A DNA stretch of 64,000 nt from DALYJJ01 sp033763935 (GTDB lineage: Bacteria > Acidobacteriota > Terriglobia > Bryobacterales > Bryobacteraceae): assembly GCA_033763935.1 (NCBI GenBank), contig JANRJO010000025.1, forward strand, positions 33,085 through 97,084. Reading direction: 5' to 3'. The stretch's first letter is position 1. The number at the start of each line of letters is the position of its first letter. The translations under genes were made by a program, and so were the position numbers. The notes beneath the pieces were generated by a model. It was given only the letters and a program-made list of their open reading frames with translations, was not told where the DNA came from and did not search any database. Of this stretch, positions 59,636-64,000 are shown piece after piece.

Positions 59636-59852
59636 GTGCGGAACGAGTTCACCGCCATCCTGGGGACCTCCGCACAATAGGCGATGTACCATGCTTCATC
59701 CCGTTCCTGGAGCGAATGGACAGGGACGTACACGTGAGGAATGCCTGCAGAGCCTCCGGGAGGCGATCGGTCTCATTCTCGATCACAGACGCGAAGACTC
59801 GCTGCGGGCGCTTCCGCCTGACGCTGAGCGTGAGCTTGTCGTCGTTGGATGA
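59636..59852 (+). pseudogene. hicB: Decayed HicB antitoxin (third hicBA locus)
   Basis: The start, GTG 59636, reads RNEFTAIL, then frame is lost. From about 59718 a second frame gives GANGQGRTREECLQSLREAI and LDHRREDSLRALPPDAEREL, which is the HicB/UPF0150 C-terminus, ending at TGA 59852. The middle part is scrambled, so the antitoxin is probably non-functional as well. Confidence 0.7.
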
Positions 59853-60041
59853 AGCGGGACAGCCTGCTTCGTCATCTTCGACTCCACGGCTGCGTCCTGC
59901 GGCGGTGAGGGGAAGGAACACTCGCTTTGGTAGAACCCCACAACGGGGCACCCGGAAGCAGTTCCCAGGCACACTGAGATCGCGAATCTGCTGGCAAAAC
60001 GTATCTGCCGCCGACTGTCGATTCCGGATCCGCCGGGTTGA
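59849..60041 (+). pseudogene. hicA: Decayed HicA toxin (third hicBA locus)
   Basis: ATG at 59849 overlaps the hicB stop (ATGA). It reads MKRDSLLRHLRLHGCVLRR, then after one extra T near 59906 the family sequence continues in another frame with a TAG instead of a tyrosine codon (SLW-stop-NPTTGHPEAVPRHT). It ends with EIANLLAKRICRRLSIPDPP at TGA 60041. Two independent lesions make the toxin dead. Confidence 0.75.
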
Positions 60042-60433
60042 TGCTTAAAGCCGGGTGATCTCCGCCGCACGCTTCTCAGCAGAAGTGACTGCGTCGCGAA
60101 CGAAGCCCGGTGCACCGTCGTCCCCCGAACTTGCAACTTTAGGGTAGCGCCGTTCTTCTGTTCTCAATGTCCCGATAGCCGAGGGTCCGGGCAGAAATTG
60201 TAGACGCTTCGACCTCAGCGGATCTTGCCATTCTTGGCGCGGGTGCGCGTGCCGTTCGAAACTGGAACGGTTGGTGCCGCTTCCGAACAGAGGGTGGTGG
60301 CACGCCTTAGTGTTCTCTTTCGGTTGTCGTGGACCGCGCGATGCACTACACAATAGTGAACAAGAACCGCTTGATCCTCGACTGAGGTCTGAACGAAAAG
60401 AGAGTGATGCGCCGCTTCGGAGGAATGGAGCAT
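60042..60433. other. Intergenic, no confident gene
   Basis: A minus-strand frame (60045-60587) has some plausible composition near its end (VASSGDDGAPGFVRDAVTSA) but runs into the divergent permease gene and shows no known domain. It may be a remnant. No promoter for the permease gene is obvious. Confidence 0.35.
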
Positions 60434-62878
60434 ATGAACACCAAGGACCGCGAAATAGGGAAGTTCGCGCTGGTCGAGGCGACGGCGCAGGACTTCCACT
60501 ACGGTTTGCGGAGTCTGCGAAAAAGTCCCGGATTCGCGATAACTGCGGTAGTGGTGCTCGCTTTGGCAATTGGCGCCAGTACTGCAATGTTCAGCGTCCT
60601 GAATACCGTTTTACTCCGCCCGCTTCCGTATCAGTCCCCGGAACGATTGGTGATGTTGTTCGCGGAGGATCCGACCCGTAACTTTCGCGAGGGCAGATCC
60701 GCACTCTGGGATGTCGACCAGTGGCGGAGTCAAAGTCATAGCTTCGAGGGCTTGGCGACGTTCGATGCAATGTCCACGTTCCTGACCGGAGCTGACGGAG
60801 TGGAGCAGATCGTCGGCGCGAGCATCTCCCACAACCTACTTCCACTCCTGGGTGTCAGGCCCATCCTGGGGCGCAGCTTTTCGGCCGAAGAAGCCGAGCA
60901 GGGGCAGCGTCTGGTCCTGATTAGTCATCGCTTCTGGCAAGCGCGGTTCGGAGGCTCGCACGGCGCCCTCGGCGCGACGCTCGTGCTCAATGGCTTTCCT
61001 TCTCAGATCATCGGCATTCTCCCTGCGGGTTTCAAAGTTGCGAGACTCGAGGCCGACGTCTGGGAGTCGCACCCTCGCGGCCAGACCGTACGCGGTAGAG
61101 ACGGATGGTTTGCAGTTGGACGACTTCGATCGAGCGTGACGTTCGAACTGGCTCAAACCGAGATGACTGCAGTCGCTCGCCGGCTCAGCGATCAACTGCC
61201 CGCGGACGCACGAAACCGGACCATTAGCGTCGTTCCACTCAGTCGGTACATAGTCGGAGCCCAATCGCGATTGGGGTTGTGGATGCTGGGCGGTGCCGTC
61301 TTTTGCGTGTTCCTAATTGCTACTGCCAACGTCACCAGTCTCTCATTGGCGCGCAGCATCGCTCGCTCACGAGAGATGGCCATTCGCGCTGCGCTTGGAG
61401 CGAGTGCTGGCCGGATCGTTCGGCAACTGATCGCCGAGGGAGTCCTGCTCTCCGTCTTCTCTGGACTGGTTGGCACGCTGCTCGCGTCAGCCGGCATTGA
61501 CCTGATTCGTGCCTTTGGTCCTCGCAACTTGCCGCGACTCAATGAAATTGGACTAGATCTGGGGGGCCTCGGCTGGGCTCTGGCCATCAGTTTACTCGCA
61601 GGAATTCTTGTGGGATTGTCGCCCGCCCTTGCGACGTCGCGCCGCGACCTGCGTCCTTCCGGCGGAGAAGGTGGCCGAAGTGTCTCGGGGGGAGTAGGCA
61701 TACGTCGAGCCCGCCGCGCGTTGGTGGTGGCGGATTTTGCGCTCGCGATCATGTTGCTCGCTGGCGGCGGCCTGCTCATTCGAAGCTGGTGGAACGTGAA
61801 CAGCATCAATCCGGGATTCAGGTCCCAGCGAGTCCTCGTGATGGAACTCTCCGCCCCGATGGCATTCAGCATCCCAGCTAAACAAAGCTTTTACCATAGC
61901 CTGCTTGAATCAATTAAGGCGATTCCGGATGTGGAGGACGCCGGCATCATCGGAGAGTTGTTCAAAGAGAACAACCGGGAAGCGGTCGTCACCGCAGAGC
62001 GAGATGGCGATACGGTCTCCGAGCGCTTGCAGTTCGCTGGCGAAGAGGTCAGCGCCGATTTCTTCAAAGCCATAGGGACGCCGCTGCTCCGAGGCCGCTT
62101 CTTTTCCACCGATGATGGGCCGGATGCGCCACCTGTGGCGATTATTAACGATGCAATGGCTCGGCGCTCGTGGCCGGGGCACGATGCGTTGGGGAAACGA
62201 TTCAAGTTGGGCCCGCGCGATTCCGGTAATCCATGGTACATAGTCGTTGGTGTCGTGGCCGATATGCGGGTGCAGGGGCCGGAGCGCGAACCATTTCCGC
62301 AGATGTTCGTTCCTCTGGCGCAGAGTGGTCCTCCGCGCAACGTCGACCTTTTCGTGCGCACCTCATCGGGCTACCCACAGGCGATGACCGCGACGCTCCG
62401 GGCGGCCGTGCGCGGAGTCGAGAAGAATGCATCCGTCGGCGAAGTGGCAACTTTAGAACAGCAGTTCGGAGCTTACTTTGCGCAGCGCCGCTTTCAGACT
62501 TCCCTGCTGATCGGCTTTTCCATCGTGGCGCTGCTGATGGCCGCTGTGGGAATTTACGGCCTCATCCAGTACTCCATCGAGACACGCACGCGGGAAATCG
62601 GAATCCGCATGGCTATCGGCGCACAGGCCGGGGGAATTTTCCGCATGATCCTCGGTGAGGGAATGAAACTCACCCTGACGGGATTGATACTCGGGCTGCT
62701 CGGAGCACTGTGGCTGGGTCAAGCGAGTTCCGGACTGCTGTTCGGTGTTACCGCCACGGATCCATTAACTTTTGTTGTGGTGTCGGTATTGCTGATCGCG
62801 GTCGCCATCGCGGCCTGCTACGTCCCCGCGCGACGGGCAATGAAGCTCGACCCGATCATGGCGTTGCGGCAAGAGTGA
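60434..62878 (+). CDS. ABC-type FtsX/MacB permease, orphan duplicated type (ADOP)
   Basis: About 814 residues from ATG 60434, which has GGAGGA about 10 bases before it; ATG 60425 and GTG 60404 are alternatives. It begins FHYGLRSLRKSPGFAITAVV, the usual MacB-type start, with ANVTSLSLARSIARSREMAI and AALGASAGRIVRQLIAEGVL in the first FtsX unit. A second unit ends TRTREIGIRMAIGAQAGGI, and VPARRAMKLDPIMALRQE at the C-terminus. No ATPase gene is adjacent. Codon use is less C-biased than in the first permease. Confidence 0.88.
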   Translation: MNTKDREIGKFALVEATAQDFHYGLRSLRKSPGFAITAVVVLALAIGASTAMFSVLNTVLLRPLPYQSPERLVMLFAEDPTRNFREGRSALWDVDQWRSQSHSFEGLATFDAMSTFLTGADGVEQIVGASISHNLLPLLGVRPILGRSFSAEEAEQGQRLVLISHRFWQARFGGSHGALGATLVLNGFPSQIIGILPAGFKVARLEADVWESHPRGQTVRGRDGWFAVGRLRSSVTFELAQTEMTAVARRLSDQLPADARNRTISVVPLSRYIVGAQSRLGLWMLGGAVFCVFLIATANVTSLSLARSIARSREMAIRAALGASAGRIVRQLIAEGVLLSVFSGLVGTLLASAGIDLIRAFGPRNLPRLNEIGLDLGGLGWALAISLLAGILVGLSPALATSRRDLRPSGGEGGRSVSGGVGIRRARRALVVADFALAIMLLAGGGLLIRSWWNVNSINPGFRSQRVLVMELSAPMAFSIPAKQSFYHSLLESIKAIPDVEDAGIIGELFKENNREAVVTAERDGDTVSERLQFAGEEVSADFFKAIGTPLLRGRFFSTDDGPDAPPVAIINDAMARRSWPGHDALGKRFKLGPRDSGNPWYIVVGVVADMRVQGPEREPFPQMFVPLAQSGPPRNVDLFVRTSSGYPQAMTATLRAAVRGVEKNASVGEVATLEQQFGAYFAQRRFQTSLLIGFSIVALLMAAVGIYGLIQYSIETRTREIGIRMAIGAQAGGIFRMILGEGMKLTLTGLILGLLGALWLGQASSGLLFGVTATDPLTFVVVSVLLIAVAIAACYVPARRAMKLDPIMALRQE

Positions 62879-62975
62879 CCTGGTTTTCGGCGAACCCGCC
62901 GCGGGCACAAATCCCGGCGGACGGACCTTACGAATTGCCGACGATTCGCTCTGGCATCGCTCTCGCCGTCACTCC

Positions 62976-63810
62976 CTATTTAGGTCGGACTGCGGTGATC
63001 CGGAAACCGATGTGGTCAATGCTGCGGTCTGGCTCAAATCGCAGCCGCATCGCAGAACAGTTGGCCCAGCCCTCTTCGACCCACGCGCCGCCTCGGCGTA
63101 CGCGGGAGAATGTGCCACCACGGTTGCGCTCTCCCGGTTCGGCGGAAGGGTCTGGATCGATGCCGCCGAGAAGCCGGCGATAGTACCAGTCCAGGCACCA
63201 CTCCCACACATTACCGTGCATGTCATGAAGACCCCAGGCATTTGCTGGATAACTGCCGACCTTAACGGACTTCCCCTCGGAATTCTTGCCTGTACTGCCC
63301 GGATAGGGCGATCCGATATTTGCTTGCGTACGGTCGAGGTGGGCTCCGAAGGAGGTTGCAGCGCAACTTCCGGCCCGGCAGGCGTACTCACATTGAGCCT
63401 CAGTCGGAAGCCGGATCTCCCAGTCTCCCGGAAGCGATCGGGCGGCGCGCACGCGCCGTAAGACGGCGACAAAACTCGTCCGCTTCGGCCAAGCTCACCC
63501 AATACACAGGCACGTCGGGGCCGCGGCCCTTGTCCTGATCGCGGCGAAAAGCGCCCATCTCGATCGACCACTCGCGTTGCATGACTTCGTACTTGCCGAT
63601 CCAGAACCCACGCGTGATCGTCACGTTCTCTGGCCCCTCGTCCGTGCGCCGTTCCGGTTCTTCGGGAGGACTACCCATCCGAAACGATCCGGAGGGTGCC
63701 CAGCAGAACCGGATTCCTTCGATCTTGCGCTCCATTCCCGGGCGAGACCCATCGAATGAGTCTGCCGCCGCCTGTGCGCCAAGCCGGCAAAACATAGCGT
63801 TTGCGGCCAC
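62976..63810 (-). pseudogene. Formylglycine-generating-enzyme-like (SUMF1) gene with frameshift
   Basis: The upstream frame (63810 to about 63450) reads IRFCWAPSGSFRMGSPPEE, GFWIGKYEVMQREWSI and VSLAEADEFCRRLTA. The rest, LPGDWEIRLPTEAQCEYACR, HDMHGNVWEWCLDWYY and RRGGAWVEEGWANCS, is in another frame starting about 63452 and ending at 62976. Together they form the complete sulfatase-modifying-factor domain with its C-terminal cysteine, split by a one-base indel near 63440-63455. Usually such proteins add oxygen at Cys or Pro-bound substrates or act as binding proteins. Confidence 0.7.
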
Positions 63811-63820
63811 CAGAACGCCT

Positions 63821-64000
63821 AGTCACAACGATCCAAAATAAAGTTATCCCGCCCCTATCCCTCTGGTAACAAAACCCTTCTCCCCTCCACCGCCCCTCGC
63901 CGCCCTCCCGCCTCCGCACCCCCCGCCTGCTACCCTCGAACCGGGCCGCGCTCCCTCCGGACCGCCCCCTCCCCTCCGCCCGCCGCGGCGGAGGCCTGCC
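63821..64000 (+). repeat. Dispersed repeat, second complete copy, running to the window end
   Basis: Shares AATAAAGTTATCCCGCCCCT, ACAAAACCCTT and the CCCTCGAACCGGGCCGCG / CTCCGGACCGCCCCCTCCCC blocks with the copy at 59319-59499. By analogy, a gene of the RNGAKS family may start just beyond base 64000. Confidence 0.75.

Noticed and set aside
60045..60587. Minus-strand frame of 180 codons
   Set aside because: Overlaps the beginning of the permease gene; proline- and serine-rich part is antisense. Only the last 30 residues look coding-like.
1..64000. CRISPR array, rRNA, plasmid origin or IS element with terminal repeats
   Set aside because: No regularly spaced repeats, no rRNA sequence, no transposase or replication gene was found; the only multi-copy element is the 180-base leader repeat.

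Overview
The window is GC-rich, with third codon positions dominated by C and G in most genes. It looks like a chromosomal segment of an Acidobacteriota bacterium, most likely of the Solibacter/Bryobacter group. The reasons are two very large MacB-like orphan permeases with no ATPase beside them, the tail of an Oar-type TonB receptor, several PQQ-type propeller proteins, tandem YsnF-like proteins and a long respiratory nuo operon. This placement is inference; there is no rRNA or marker-gene comparison.

Layout. 1-1496: end of a ThuA-like gene, then a MerR regulator and an orphan thiS-like gene on the minus strand. 1551-14688: a tightly packed NADH dehydrogenase operon, nuoA-C-D-E-F-G-H-J-K-L-M-N, with a good promoter but without nuoB and nuoI. 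14708-16716: a NarL-type two-component pair. 16815-19136: otsA-otsB for trehalose. 19214-23202: a secreted protein, an FHA-sigma54 activator and two YsnF-like genes. 23224-24253: an MNT/HEPN toxin-antitoxin pair. 24291-28290: HAD hydrolase, LON-domain protein, SDR, shikimate kinase and glycerate kinase. 28339-28415: tRNA-Arg(ACG).

28541-32616 has less biased codon use and follows directly on the tRNA: an outer-membrane-like protein, a hybrid histidine kinase, a decayed Mrr nuclease and a hicBA pair with a dead toxin. It looks like a small acquired island. 32740-44326 returns to the native style: propeller proteins, an AhpD-like gene whose CxxC motif reads CxxTGA followed by a bSECIS-like hairpin (candidate selenoprotein), DUF438 protein, metallophosphatase, and a GntR-SPFH-small-protein operon with a palindromic operator.

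44732-64000 is a mixed accessory region. It holds a RES toxin with an unusual LuxR-type antitoxin, two orphan permeases, a SnoaL-like gene with an apparent CTG start, a methyltransferase-TPR protein, a three-gene operon (MqsR-like? / MqsA-like zinc-HTH / KGGVGR ATPase) with two operator-like palindromes around its promoter, mazEF, two more broken hicBA pairs, a broken formylglycine-generating-enzyme gene and copies of a dispersed repeat.

The strongest candidates for something new are the CxxU AhpD-like protein, the three-gene KGGVGR operon, the LuxR-type RES antitoxin, and the pattern of three independent hicBA loci all with an inactivated toxin.
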